Shown: piece by piece, positions 21,830 through 32,943 of the stretch | Layout: every line of letters begins with the position of its first letter | Numbering within the stretch: the first letter of the stretch is position 1 | DNA from: Nilaparvata lugens | Taxonomy: Eukaryota > Arthropoda > Insecta > Hemiptera > Delphacidae | DNA: 64,000 bases | Reading direction: 5' to 3' | Assembly (NCBI RefSeq): GCF_014356525.2 | Contig: NC_052507.1 | Coordinates: 49,635,452-49,699,451, forward strand | Made by a program: the position numbers and the translations under genes | Notes under the pieces: generated by a model | The model's database searches: none | What the model saw: only the letters and a program-made list of their open reading frames with translations | What the model was told of the DNA's origin: nothing

Positions 21830-22150
21830 TTGCAGTTGTCAATAAATTGAGCGTTGTAGAAGGCTAAATTCTTGAGTGAAACTTGAGTTCAGTAGAGTTA
21901 ACACAATAATATCTCAGCATTGCAGTTGCTGAAGAATTAATGTTTGGAGAATAAGATGTGAATGTAACAAAACAGTTCAATTGGCGTTGCAGTTGCCAAT
22001 TAATACTTGAAACTTGAGACTTCAGTGAAACTAACACGATAATATCTCAGCATTGCAGTTGCTGAAGAATTAATGTTTGAAGAATTAGATGTGAATTTAG
22101 CAAAACAGTTCAATTGGCGTTGCAGTTGCCAATAAATACTTGCCAAAATT
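21830..22150. repeat. 133-bp minisatellite, about 2.5 copies
   Basis: Units start at 21900 and 22033 and share ATCTCAGCATTGCAGTTGCT and GTTCAATTGGCGTTGCAGTT. A partial earlier unit precedes them. Within each unit the word GCATTGCAGTTGC / GCGTTGCAGTTGCC recurs, suggesting an older shorter period. Confidence 0.8.
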
Positions 22151-22392
22151 ATTCGCACAAACGATCAACGATTTTGATGTAAAACATCTTTCCAGCCATT
22201 CCAGTTCAAGTCATCTCACGAAGTTCTTCTTGTTTTAAATTAAATATGAAGCTGAAAAAAATATGTTTACAGGAGTGGAGAGGTTAGAAAAAGTGGGGGG
22301 AGAAGAAGAACATGAAGAAGAGAAGAGATGCAACAGACGCGGGAGAAAAACTCAGTCTGCAGAGGTTAGCAATGAACTGTAGCGCACGCTGT

Positions 22393-22647
22393 TCAAAAAT
22401 TTGAAAAAACCTTTCTAGTTTTAACAGTATCCTTTTTCAACTTCATTTTATTCAACACAACATGTTTCGACTCATTTAACATATAATTCGGAAATGACAT
22501 TATAAGTCGAAACATGTTGTGAGGAAGAAATTGTTGGTTCTTCATTTTCAATTCATCATCACAATCGACTGTAACTATTTCAAATGCATCAGCACCCGAT
22601 AGTAGTAGGTACAACTGCTCATACTCAATCGAATTTAAAGAGATCAA
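22393..22647 (-). CDS. Unrecognised 84-codon ORF
   Basis: A Met-initiated ORF with mixed composition (residues 1-40 acidic and hydrophobic, the rest Lys-rich). I do not recognise the family and see no splice or promoter evidence. It follows a minisatellite and precedes a LINE fragment, so it may belong to an undefined repeat. It could be chance. Confidence 0.2.
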   Translation of the reverse strand: MISLNSIEYEQLYLLLSGADAFEIVTVDCDDELKMKNQQFLPHNMFRLIMSFPNYMLNESKHVVLNKMKLKKDTVKTRKVFSNF

Positions 22648-22779
22648 GGATGGAGTATCTGGGATGCAACAGTTTTTGATACCATATATGAATAACTAAT
22701 GAAGAAATTCCCACTCAATGGAAGATGGTAAGCCCAGACAACAACTATTCAACTGATATCCACACACGCTTGGTCCCCA

Positions 22780-23075
22780 GTGGAAAGACTCATTTTCAAT
22801 ATTTAACCCTAGATTTCCTGGCATTCATCTTGGCATATTCGTCTGACATCAAAACCTGTGATTGCACGAAGCTTGTTCAAGTATTGAGTGAATTACTTGC
22901 TGATACAAGTAAGATAATGATTTCTAGGAATGGTGGAAGAATAATACAGTCTGAGAATTGGAATTTCAATGGAGTAGAGATTGAGGTAGTCGATCACTAC
23001 AAGTACTTGGGAATGGTATTCACTCCAAAACTTTCGTGGACTAGACATCTGAAGGAGGAGATCCAAATCCTCCTC
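22780..23075 (+). pseudogene. LINE reverse transcriptase fragment (post-catalytic part)
   Basis: The frame has a degraded block C region (LAYSSDI in place of a FADD-type motif) and then the characteristic run KIMISRNGGR, EIEVVDHYKYLGM and FTPKLSWTRH, which follow the catalytic site in LINE RTs. Only about 100 codons remain. It is joined at about 23060 to an oppositely oriented LINE fragment. Confidence 0.75.
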
Positions 23076-23084
23076 ATTTTCTGC

Positions 23085-23710
23085 TTTATCCATTAGCCGT
23101 CTTACTTCTCCATTTATTCCAGCAAGCTCAGCATCAGAGAGAAACTTTCTTCGCATTATCACTCTAACCTGGTCAGATATTATTTGGGCTGAGAGTTCAG
23201 ACTCTGGCATATTCTCTTGCCAACACTGCAACAACCTTTCCCTATATAGAGTGCGATCAGTTTCAGCTTTTATAGCCAGGTAATAGGCTTGGATGGCAGC
23301 TACATTAATTTCTCTGCTCCACTTCATTCTCCTTGTCCTAAGCACTGGCTGCGGCACCCTGACCTGAGGCTGCGCCACCTCCAAACCCTGATCAGTGAAA
23401 TCACTACTACCACTACTTCTATTGTCTTCAGGTATATTGGATTCTGGTTCCGGTTCTCTAACCGATTAACCAATTCTCTAACTGCCCGATTTCTATTCCT
23501 AAAATTGTAATGCTGGGTCCTTGTGATTTCATACATATGGGGGGTGCCACTTGCTCCACCACCCTCAATGTCAGACTGTCCATGGGGTGTCCGATGGGGG
23601 TCAGCCTGTAAACCCCTCACTCCCCGAGTTCTTTCATTACCTTGTCTTGGTGCAACCCATATCGCGACACCAGGGGGCTGTAAACCCAACTGGTAGCTTC
23701 TCAACTCCAA
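23085..23710 (-). pseudogene. N-terminal fragment of a LINE ORF (R2/R4-like group)
   Basis: Minus strand, two frames joined by a shift near 23380. The first (23710-23390) has a Gly/Arg/Pro-rich start then YNFRNRNRAVRELVNRLE. The second (23384-23090) has MKWSREINVAAIQAYYLA, then YRERLLQCWQE and ISDQVRVIMRRKFLSDAEL. Such a Myb-like or helical N-terminal region precedes the RT in some insect LINE groups; that assignment is from memory of the family pattern. The RT itself is absent. Confidence 0.55.
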
Positions 23711-24264
23711 CTACTCACAGGAAAATGGAAATTGAAGATAAGCCCATAGGCACCCTAACAATCTCAAGGACCAGAGCTTGGAATACAAGAGTTCAGCTAA
23801 GGAGGGCCAGATAGCGAGATGAAAGATAAGTGAAAAGAAAAAATGACACACAGCAAAGTCAATAGAAAACTGCCATTCTAGAAATGAAAGATCCAAAGCA
23901 CGATGAAGAAGGGAAAAGGAATAAGGGCTTTGGAAGAAGGAGGGGGGCCTTTTATGCGCCTCTTACTGACTAGCAGGAATACTGTGAGTGTATTCTAGTC
24001 ACTTTATACTGAGTCTACCGTGTTTGACTCAGCACGAAATTTCCTATTCTATCGCCTGTTTGGAATATAATGTGTACTTAGTTAATGAAATAAAGTTTTG
24101 GACGCAACTGAGATAGAATATAAGCCTTTATTTTCATTATTATTCACAGTATTCTCAAAACGCAACTTATCTATTCTGAATAAGCACTACCTCTGTGATT
24201 GAAGCCAAAGTGCATGAAAGGTGGTTGATGGTAGTGTCAGCACAGGTAGGGCTCCTACACCAAT

Positions 24265-24315
24265 GATATAGATCAGCTTGCTGATATAGATCAGCTTGCT
24301 GATATGGATCAGCTG
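24265..24315. repeat. 18-bp tandem repeat, about 2.8 copies
   Basis: The unit GATATAGATCAGCTTGCT is repeated with one A to G change in the last copy. Confidence 0.85.
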
Positions 24316-24854
24316 AAATGAACAATTCAGCGTTCAATCGGTTTCACTTCCACATAGCAACAAGCTGACAAGCAGCTGAAGCGAATCATTGAAAATACAT
24401 GACCATGATATTTTAAAATCTATGTGCCTAAATGCTGATTCAAATCTTGATCGTCCACAATCGAAGTGTGAGTGGCACCTCCCACGGTATTTAGATGAGA
24501 ACGGTAGGGGTCATGAAATGTGTGAGCAGTGGCCAGCCAGCTAGATTGCGTCATCGCCACCAACCGAGGTTTTTAACACCTATTGACAATCTATGAAACT
24601 TATTTGTTTAGAAACAGATGATTGGATATGAAATGACATCAGCTACACCGGAAATTTAGCACAAACATGCGCGTGACACCTACCGTCTTCTTCTATATAC
24701 CGTGGCACCTCCCATCTATTTTCCCACTCAAGATGCACTTAATTCCCTCAAAAACTTCTCAAAAAGCAAACCTTTCTGAAGGTTGAGAGCCGCTACTCAA
24801 GAGGTTTTTATTTATGCTACGGCCAAACAACTCACTGGGCATTCCAATAGATTA

Positions 24855-24912
24855 ATGATGCTATAGAGAACAATATGATGCTATAGAGAACGATTACATG
24901 CTACAACGAACG
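24855..24912. repeat. 20-bp tandem repeat, three decaying copies
   Basis: The unit ATGATGCTATAGAGAACAAT is followed by a close copy and a diverged third (ACATGCTACAACGAACGATT). Confidence 0.75.
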
Positions 24913-25364
24913 ATTGTAATACTATTATAGATGATATATAGATCAGTATTCAATTTAAAATTATTGAAGCACGCTATCATCAGGTGCAAAAAGAGATCCA
25001 ATATCTATTGAAACCTGATAGATTTCAGATACTTACAAAGACACTACAGCTCTGGAGAATCGGAGAATCCGGCCTGAGGAAGAAAATCTGGATTCTCAAT
25101 GAATTTTCTTGAGAAAATAGCACTAAAGAATTCTTTTATACTTTCGCGACTAAATGGAGCGCTCTCCCTAATTAGTTGATTTATGAGAGGAGACGATTAA
25201 AAAACTCGTATTTTATGCAAAATGGAAATGATTCTTCCCCACTTCAGTTTCGAACGGGGAACATTGTAATATTTTATACAGCCATTCATCAAGGACAGAG
25301 TCTCAATTCCTATTTGCACTTCAAACAAGATTGGTCTCTCAATCGTCAGTCTCTACCTCTTCTC

Positions 25365-25455
25365 CTGTTTCTCTATCTTCTTCTTTTTCTTCTTGCTCTT
25401 CTTCTTTCTCTTCTTCTCCTTCTCCTTTTATTCTTCTCTTGTGTCTCTTTAATTG
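25365..25455. repeat. Polypyrimidine (CTT)n-type tract
   Basis: About 90 nt of nearly pure C/T with CTTCTTTTTCTTCTTGCTCT phases. It explains the Leu-rich ORF on one strand and the Glu/Lys-rich ORF on the other. Confidence 0.9.
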
Positions 25456-26327
25456 ATTTGTTAGAAACAGAGCCAAATAGGCTGCAATGGAAAAGTTTGG
25501 AATCCTTTGAAGTGGGAGATTCTGAATATTGATAAATCGAAAATCGAGAATCTTCTCCTTTGAATACGGATCACTTCTGTCTGTTTTTAAAGTCAAGAAC
25601 TCAATGGGAGGGATGCAAGACTACTTTGAATTCATTTCTCGGATATGGAGTTATTGGAATGAGAAAAGAGTTTATTTCAAAATCATCGACGTTATCTTTC
25701 CAGCTCAAACTCCATGGCAGAAAAGGAACTGATTCCAAGAGTTATATTCACAATATGATCTATTGATCAATGCAAAGAAAGTGAACCCAGCACGGCTAGT
25801 GTTGCTCCATAATCAACTGCTGCTTACACACAGAGAGAGCAGCCGGTGATAGCAGCTGAAGCAATACTGCTTTTCTGCTATTAGAGAAACATTTCCAAAA
25901 ATCAAATTCCATTCAAGTTTCAGTTTTAACCTTATTTCCATTCAATATCATGAGAAAGTTTTCAAAGATCATGAAGATGAATCTTCATCTTCTTACAAGA
26001 ATTAGGCTCTATTGGCCTGTACCGGCATTCATTTCTTTCAAACGTTAACATTAATTTATGAACGGTGAATCATGTGATAAAGGCAATATTGGTGTTTCAC
26101 ATTATATGTGATTTTTTTAAAAGTTTCTTTGAGGAGTCTCCTGCTTTGTGCATTATTATTCAGATTCAGTATCTATTGTAGATGTACCCAATCTGTTTCT
26201 GCATTTCGTCTAAAATATCATTTATTATAAGGTATGAATGTAGTGTGAATGTTGCATGTGGGAATAAAAAATGTATTGTTTTTCTGTCACAACTCACTAA
26301 ATTCTATGCCAATCTTATCATTCTTTC

Positions 26328-26910
26328 ATGGGGGCTGATGTGAAGTTTTTTGAGAGTGTAGATGATGTTAACAATTGTTTTCTTACTGGTAAAAATGATC
26401 TTACTATAATACACCAAAATATTCGTAGTATGAACTGTAATTTTGACTCCTTTATCACATACTTGAATTGTTGGAATAAAAGACCGGATATTATAGTTTT
26501 ATCTGAAACATGGACTCAATCTGAAAATGATGCAGCTATGTATAACATTGAAGGGTATGATAGATATCATGCTGGTGCTGATTTCACAAGAGATTCTGGT
26601 ATTATATTATTTGTTGCAACTGAAGCGGGTATAATGTGCTCTGAAATTACAGCAAATATCATCGGTGCTGATTCTGTATTACTTGAATGTCGCATGTTCA
26701 ACTATTGTTTTAGTATTCTTGGTATTTACAGATGGCATGGTGTACAAATAGAGAATTTTTTTGATAGTCTTAATGAATTGTTGGTGGGCTACCAAGCTGC
26801 AAATGTTTTATAATAGGTGACATTGATATTGATATAAGCAGAATTGGTGATATTAAAACTTTGAAATATTTAGAAATGTTGTTTAGCAATGGGTATGAGT
26901 GTCTTATAGC
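26328..26910 (+). pseudogene. LINE B AP-endonuclease domain
   Basis: The ORF opens at 26328 and shows the endonuclease landmarks HQNIRSM, LSETW and LGIYRW. After a small break near 26810, GDIDIDI stands where GDFN is usual. This domain nicks target DNA to prime LINE reverse transcription. Catalytic Asn and Glu are visible; the GDFN change and truncation make it inactive. It ends in frame against element 1 sequence. Confidence 0.8.
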
Positions 26911-27343
26911 ATTAGCGCATGCAACAGGATTAAACCAACAAAAAACACCTGATAACCTACCACCAAAAATAGAGAAGACTACATATAAACAATTACGAAT
27001 ATATGATAACCCCGATACAACCCACATAAGCTCAGAAAAAACAAATAAAGAAAATAAAGATACTTCAGCATCACATACTACCTGTAGGAACGATTTACCG
27101 AAAATATTAGTAGGAAAACAGAAGCCAATACAAGACAGCCTACCACAAAAAACCGCCGCCCACCATGCACATAAAACAAACCGCAAGCAACAACCCCTAT
27201 TAAGCATACTGTTCCCCACCGACGATCCATCACCGCAGGAAGAGCAAACCGCCACCGAAGAGTCACTACTAAATATAAACCGTCGCCAGGAGGAGACTGC
27301 CACCATGCATCCGCACACCGAACCTACACCCGCGCATCAATGA
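26911..27343 (+). pseudogene. Element 1 gag-distal Pro-rich segment, fused in frame to the LINE
   Basis: The frame from the LINE endonuclease runs through 26910 without a stop into ALAHATGLNQQK and on to 27343. The chain is Lys/Thr/Pro-rich, then contains QPLLSILFPTDDPSPQ, the counterpart of the region at 6600-6720. The Arg-rich alternative frame follows at 27420-27560. Whether the fusion is translated is unknown. Confidence 0.5.
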
Positions 27344-27656
27344 CCCCACCGAGGCACACCAAGGACGGGAAGGAAGACACCAGGGAGTACCGAGAGGACG
27401 GCATCCAGGACTGAAGGAGCGCCCATCACAAGGCCCGGAGGCGGAAGAGACGAGGGAGGAACCGCGCGCGCCGATGGAGGCCGCATGCACGTTTCAAACG
27501 CCCAAGGAGGATACCGGACCGACCCGAGGAGGAGGAGGACAGAGGATCGACGGCATGCATCCGCGGCACATTCGCTTTAAGGAAGATAATCAGTGATGTG
27601 ACCGGAAAAATGAGCAAACGAAATGGATTAAAAATGGAACTGGTAACAAAGCAACT

Positions 27657-28301
27657 ATGGATTCATGCAGGGAAAATAATGGAGTGGATTACCAAAGGAG
27701 ATTGATGAAGGATAAAAGGTGTTTAAGAAGGGTGAAAGAAATAAGAAGTAATGTAAATAAAATGGAAGTACCTGGCTATTATATGTTGAGAGGTTATATT
27801 ATTAAAGAAATTATAGGTGTTTTGATTTATTGTATTGTGTGGATTACCATGGCTGTGATAATATTGAAAAGTGATGCTATTGATGTTATAATTAAGACCA
27901 TGTTATTGTTGAAGGAATTTGTTGACTGTTGGAAATCTTGTATGGTGAAATTGTTTGTTATTAAGGCCGTGATGTTTGATAAAAATTGTGATGTTAATGA
28001 AATAATGAAGGGGATAATATTATTGAAGAAATTTATGGCCTATGAGAAATCTTGTTTTACGAAACTGTTTCCTGATATGATTAAGGTTGTTGATAAAGAA
28101 ACTATGTGGATAGTATTGAAAGAAAATAAATGGAAGGCTTTGGATCAATTAAAAGAAATTATTATTAAAGGAGCAAGGAGTTATTTGAAAAAATATACCA
28201 GATACCAGGGCTTTGAATTCATGAAGGATAAATTATCAATAGGACAGCCTCACCAATCGATAGGAGATGTCAACAAACAGAATGCAAGAAGATGCAAGTA
28301 A
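27657..28301 (+). CDS. Element 1 Lys/Leu-rich ORF, uninterrupted copy
   Basis: This is a 214-codon ORF with no recognised family. Residues about 1-45 are basic, then a hydrophobic stretch (VLIYCIVWITMAVIIL, about 57-72) could be one membrane segment or a buried helix. Two tandem repeats of 36 residues follow (DNA period 108 bp, starting at 27882 and 27990), each with (L/I)LLK(E/K)F, KSC and KLF. A Lys-rich helical tail ends the protein. It sits after gag and before the LTR, where pol or env would be. The start codon is not certain: homology to copy A begins further upstream at about 27600. An RNA-packaging, accessory or envelope-like role would be speculation. Confidence 0.5.
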   Translation: MDSCRENNGVDYQRRLMKDKRCLRRVKEIRSNVNKMEVPGYYMLRGYIIKEIIGVLIYCIVWITMAVIILKSDAIDVIIKTMLLLKEFVDCWKSCMVKLFVIKAVMFDKNCDVNEIMKGIILLKKFMAYEKSCFTKLFPDMIKVVDKETMWIVLKENKWKALDQLKEIIIKGARSYLKKYTRYQGFEFMKDKLSIGQPHQSIGDVNKQNARRCK

Positions 28302-29345
28302 ACCACAAAATTTCTATGAACCATATCATCGAATTTGAAGTAAATACGATAAGAAGTCAAAGGGAAACATCATTATCAACCAATTACTGACCTGTCATAA
28401 TAAATTTAATCTTGGCATAGAACCGCATGGCAACAATTCCAACTTTTGACCCCTTCCAGCCATTAGAAGCCTGAAACAATCAAAGAACAATTTTTTAAGT
28501 ATGTATTTTAGTAATCTACATCATATAAAAAAGGACACAAGCAGGGATAGTAAGAATAAATTAAGTAAATCACCTTAAATGTGAAAATTGTGATGGATAG
28601 GTTAGTTTTGTACCATAGAATAGAAGGCCAGAGAATTATGTCATAGGAAATGGATATCTAGAAAGTAGTCATCTAGCCAGAGCCACCTAAATCAAGTATG
28701 TAGCCCTCAAACATAAGTTTATGAAAACAAGAAATTGTTCCCAAAAAAGCTATTTATATATTGTTATTTGATGTATTTATTAATGTTAATATATTTATTT
28801 ATATGTTTTATATTTCATTACCATTGTTTATGCCATGTTGTTACTGGAGAAACCTCAATTGAAACGAGTTACCATCAAAGCCAAAACCAAATGTATAGCA
28901 AAAAAGAAGAATTGTACCTGATCTATAGAATATTATTAATATTGAGACCTAGAAATTATAATGAAGTATAAGCCCCAAAAAATTTGTACATCAAAATTAT
29001 TTTTGAAAGAAATTTGTTATATTGAGAGTCAAAATATGTATTGTATGAAGATAAGTTGGCACCATTGCAAGCGGCAAATTTGAAAAGTACTGTATTAGGT
29101 TATAAGGAGGAAATGTATTTAAGATGTTGTATTTGTGATATTTTTTGTGTTGATAAGGAGAATTTGTTATTATATTTGATGGAGATCTAAGGGGGGTGTA
29201 AGCAGATAAGGTCTGCGAATTGTAGTGATTTTTGAGAGTGTTTTTGGTGGATGAATTATAGATTATGTCGATATGTTGAAGAAAGAATTTGTATTAAAAA
29301 CATTGTTGATTCTCAAAATATTTTGAATTCAAATTCAGGGGCGTG
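28302..29345 (+). other. Element 1 copy C 3' noncoding region
   Basis: It aligns with the reverse complement of 1954-3065 with frequent indels. It contains the exon-like block at 28392-28470. Just before the LTR is the same weak purine run (CAGGGGCGTG). No gene. Confidence 0.6.
28392..28470 (-). other. 79-bp exon-like segment, second copy
   Basis: On the minus strand, a tract ending TTTCAG precedes and GTCAGT follows a 79-bp block. It aligns without gaps to 2809-2887. Shared core: TTGCCATGCGGT.CTATGCCA. Confidence 0.4.
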
Positions 29346-30560
29346 TGTAATGTATCAAATTCTGATGGGTAAATAAAAATCCCTACTTGAAAGAAATTTA
29401 TTGGTCTAAGTGGAATAATAGGCTAATATTGTCAAATGCGATAACGTTTTTGAAGATTAGATAATATCAGGTATCATGGCTGAATTTATAAAGGCTGAAT
29501 AGAAATGGAAATGAATTGCTACTTATATAATATTATATAAAGTATTGAAAATTTGAGGTTAGGCGTAAAATATCTATCGATCGGCGACATAATGATCGAT
29601 TGAGTCGCCTAATGTAAAATCTAGTCAGACACCTTGGCAGAAATTTATTGTAACTAAATGGTATGCAACTAGAGGAACCAAAAATGCACATGGCTAATTG
29701 TTGTAAAGTGAGAAACAACCTATAATCATTAGAAAATTATATTGCATGTAAAAAATGTACTAAAAACCCAAGATAAAAATGAATTAATGTATTAAGGAAG
29801 TGGGAGGTTCGTAGGCACATGTATACTATAACAAATTTGCATGAACCAATCAAATGGTAGCAATTGATGGGTGGTAATAGTGAGTCGATTCAAATATATT
29901 TGTATATATTTCTATAAATAATAAGAGTTTATGAATTATTGTTGTTCAGTTTATGTTTTGGATATGGCCCGAAGACAGATATAACGTCAGTTGGGTGACC
30001 TAAGTAATAATTGAATAGATTGGCACGAACTATTTGAGCCTTGAACAGCTTAGTAACGAAATATTTAAATTTTATGCAAATTTGCAAGTCGGAAATGAAA
30101 ATTGTGAAAAAGAAAGTAGAACCTGCCCACTTGCCTGCCAACCACTACCATGGAATGTCATCAAAATTTGTAGAGCACAATATCTTTTACTGTACCTTTT
30201 TAATGACTTAAAGTTAAATCAAATTATTAATTTTTCATAAGACTTTGTGATGCTATAGTAAAGCAAAAGTCATTTTAATATTTTTTTATCCCTTGGAAGA
30301 GACAACTTCGGTCACCAAATATCCAGGACTACCAGGAATTCGGATCGCCATCAGCAACTTATAGAAAATCCAGCACGTGAGTGAAAAATAGTTGAAATAA
30401 TAATAGGGCGCCATCAGTGCTTCAAATGAAATACGAAATGAAAGCTAGCTCATCGAAAAGGTTTTAAAAATAAGGAAATTAATAAAAATTCTTGCGCAAG
30501 TCTTAAAAATGGTATAAGAAATATTTTATTGAATAGGAACGAGTCAATTTATACAGTATA
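29346..30560. repeat. Left arm of the LTR foldback
   Basis: It matches the reverse complement of about 31105-32290 at roughly 85-90% by eye, for example CTTTGTGATGCTATAGTAAA against TTTACAATAGCATCACAAAG. The spacer is about 545 bp. Confidence 0.8.
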
Positions 30561-31104
30561 ATGAATTTATCAACTAGAAAGCCGAGACACATCAACATGC
30601 TCTTTCTGTTGACAAATTCTTAACGATTATCAGTTTTTTATGATACTCTCACGCTTTTCATATGTCTGATTCTCTGTAACAAAAAAATCTTGAATAAAAT
30701 TACTGTGTAGCATGTTTTATATGTGGTGAAATATTTTCAACTAATCTGAAATAAGGCTAAATGAAATTTAAATACAGTATTACATTAAATTGTATTAACC
30801 CATTGTTTTGGGTGTTGAATTTCAATTTTTTCATGTTGATAGTGAAACTTTAATTTATCCTAATGTATGATAAATTGACAAATCAATAATCAAAATATAT
30901 ATTAATTTCAACGGTTTCTAATAAATTTCTAAAATATCTCAGGGTGCAAGATTCGGCACCTGACGGAAATAGATAGATCAATTTATCTAATGAATCAGAG
31001 CTACATTATATTATCGCAAATTATATTATAAAAATTAATGATCATATGAACATTTGTATTATCAGCTTAGAACTTAGTATTCTTTTGATTGGTGTATCTT
31101 TTGA

Positions 31105-32290
31105 TATATGAATTGACTCGTTACTATCCAATAAAATATCTCTTATACCATTTTTAAACTTGTGCAAGTATTTTTACCAATTTCTTAATTTTTAAAACCC
31201 TTTCGACGAGCTAGCTTTGATTTCTTATTTCATTTCGAAGCACTGAGGGCGCCCTATCACTATTTCAAATCTTATTCGCTCACGTGCTGGATTTTCTATG
31301 AGCTGCTGATGGCGATCCAAACTCCTGGTGGTCCTGGATATTTGGTGGCCAAAGTCGTCTCTTCCAAGGGATTAAAAATATTTAAATGACTTTTGCTTTA
31401 CAATAGCATCACAAAGTCTTATGAGAAAATTAATAATTCGATTTAACTTTAAGTTATTAAAAGGTACAGTAAGATATTGCGCTCTACAATTTTTGGTGAC
31501 ATCTCATGGTAGTGGTTGGCAGGCAAGTGGGGAAGTTCTCCTTTCTAATTCACAATTTTCATTTCCGATTTCCAAATTTACATAAAATTTAAATAATCTG
31601 TTCCTCCGCCATTCATGGCTCAAATAGTTCGTGCCGATCTATTAGATTATTACTTATGTTACATCTTTGATAATTTATCTGCCTTCAGGCCATATCCAAA
31701 ACATAAACTGTACAACAATAATTCATAAATTCTTATCATTTTTATAGAAATATATACAAATATATTTGAATCAGTTCACTATTACCGCCTATCAATTGCT
31801 ACCATTTGATTGGTGCATGCAAATTATTATAGTATACATGCGCCTAGGAACCTCCTACTTCCTTAATACATTAAATTATTTTTGTCTGGGTTTTTTAATT
31901 CGTTTTTTTACATGCAAAGTAATTTTTTGAAGATTATAGGTTGATTCTCATATTACAACAATTAGCCATGTGGACTTTTTGGTTACTCAAGTTGCATACT
32001 ATTTCGTTATAATAAGTTTCTGCCAAGGTGTTTTGCTAGATTCTACATTATGCGACTCAGTCGATCTTTAGGTCGCTGATCAATAGATATTTTATGCCTA
32101 ACCTCAAATTTTCAATATTTCATATAATATTATATAGGTAGCAAAATTATTTTCATTTCTATTCGGCCGTTATAAATTTAGCCATGATGCCTGATATTAT
32201 CTAATCTTCAAACATTATCATCTTTGGCGATATTAGCCTATTATTCCACTTAGACCTATAAATTTCTTCAAGTAGGAATTTTTATTTATC
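31105..32290. repeat. Right arm of the LTR foldback
   Basis: Oriented like the LTRs at 1-1953 and 9384-11383, for example CCCTTTCGACGAGCTAGCTT at 31198. LTR-like sequence in this orientation extends leftward to about 30885 (CTCAGGGTGCAAGATTCGGC at 30939). Confidence 0.8.
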
Positions 32291-32502
32291 AATCCGAATT
32301 TCAAAATGTTACAATATATATTTTTATAAATTATCAGTATTATATTTTTGCAAAAGCTCCTGTCTGAGCCTATTAAGATTTCAGTGAGATTATACCCTAG
32401 AAAACCACGACCAGATTTTATAGTTATTAAGCTAACTCTCATGCTTTACCGATTGACGCCAAGCAAGAGGATAAGCGTTATTCCACCAAAAGTAACGTGA
32501 CA

Positions 32503-32943
32503 TTTTTAACATATGCTTGTCACTATAATCCAGTTGTAATTCTACAGAAAGCCATAATACGCATCATCTGTGGTGTTAAAAGAAGGATTCACTGGTTCCC
32601 TTATTTCAAAATTTTGCAAGTTCTGCCCTTGAGAAGCATGTATGTGTTCAAGGTGCTGTCATTGTTCTTTAAAATGAGTGGGAACCAAAATATGGGGATT
32701 GCGCCTGAAACTCATCCAATGGGTGAAGTGGTAACACGGCAAAGAACAAAAGAGTTGCTAGCAACACCAAGGCCTTATTGTACCAGGTGTAAAAAGATTT
32801 TTGTATTTTTAGGGTGGAAATTTTACAACTTGCTCCCTACTGACATAAGGAGAATCAATTCTTTGACACAATTCAAAGTGAAAGTAAAGAAATGGCTTTT
32901 GAGTTTGTTATTTGAAGATTTAATGATGTTTAATGAACTATAA
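32503..32943 (+). pseudogene. LINE B reverse transcriptase C-terminus
   Basis: The frame has the post-catalytic LINE pattern: NPVVILQKAIIRIICGVKRR, HWFPYFKILQVLPLRSMYVF, and a final block GWKFYNLLPTDIRRINS..FK..VKKWLL. It reads to a stop at 32941. The palm domain that should precede it is missing. Confidence 0.75.

Larger units (their letters stand above)
23711..26327. other. Intergenic stretch with simple repeats, no gene
   Basis: About 2.6 kb without a supported gene. The ORF at 25176-25532 and the acidic ORF opposite it arise from a pyrimidine-rich tract. The run TTGGTGTAGGAGCCCTACC (minus strand, near 24244-24264) looks like a primer-site sequence but no LTR pair is visible around it. 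Possibly old LTR remnants. Confidence 0.4.
26911..32502 (+). mobile_element. Element 1, copy C (5'-deleted)
   Basis: It begins inside the gag-distal region (GLNQQK motif) and continues through Pro/Arg-rich sequence, the intact Lys/Leu ORF, the 3' noncoding region and a rearranged LTR ending GTGACA at 32502. It lies in opposite orientation to copy A. It keeps the pre-piggyBac state, with one TTAA at 27802-27805. Confidence 0.8.
29346..32502 (+). repeat. Element 1 copy C LTR, rearranged with an internal foldback
   Basis: It starts TGTAATG at 29346 and ends ACGTGACA at 32502, matching the LTR borders of copy A. It is 3,157 bp instead of 2,000 because a long inverted copy of its own 5' part is inserted. 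The terminal 100 bp (about 32395-32502) return to LTR orientation, with the words AAAACCACGACC and CTCATGCTTTACCGA. Confidence 0.75.

Noticed and set aside
24240..24270. Possible LTR end and primer site (TTGGTGTAGGAGCC on the minus strand)
   Set aside because: No matching second LTR, polypurine tract or gag could be found around it.
25339..25596. Glu/Lys-rich ORF and the Leu-rich ORF opposite
   Set aside because: Both come from a polypyrimidine tract.
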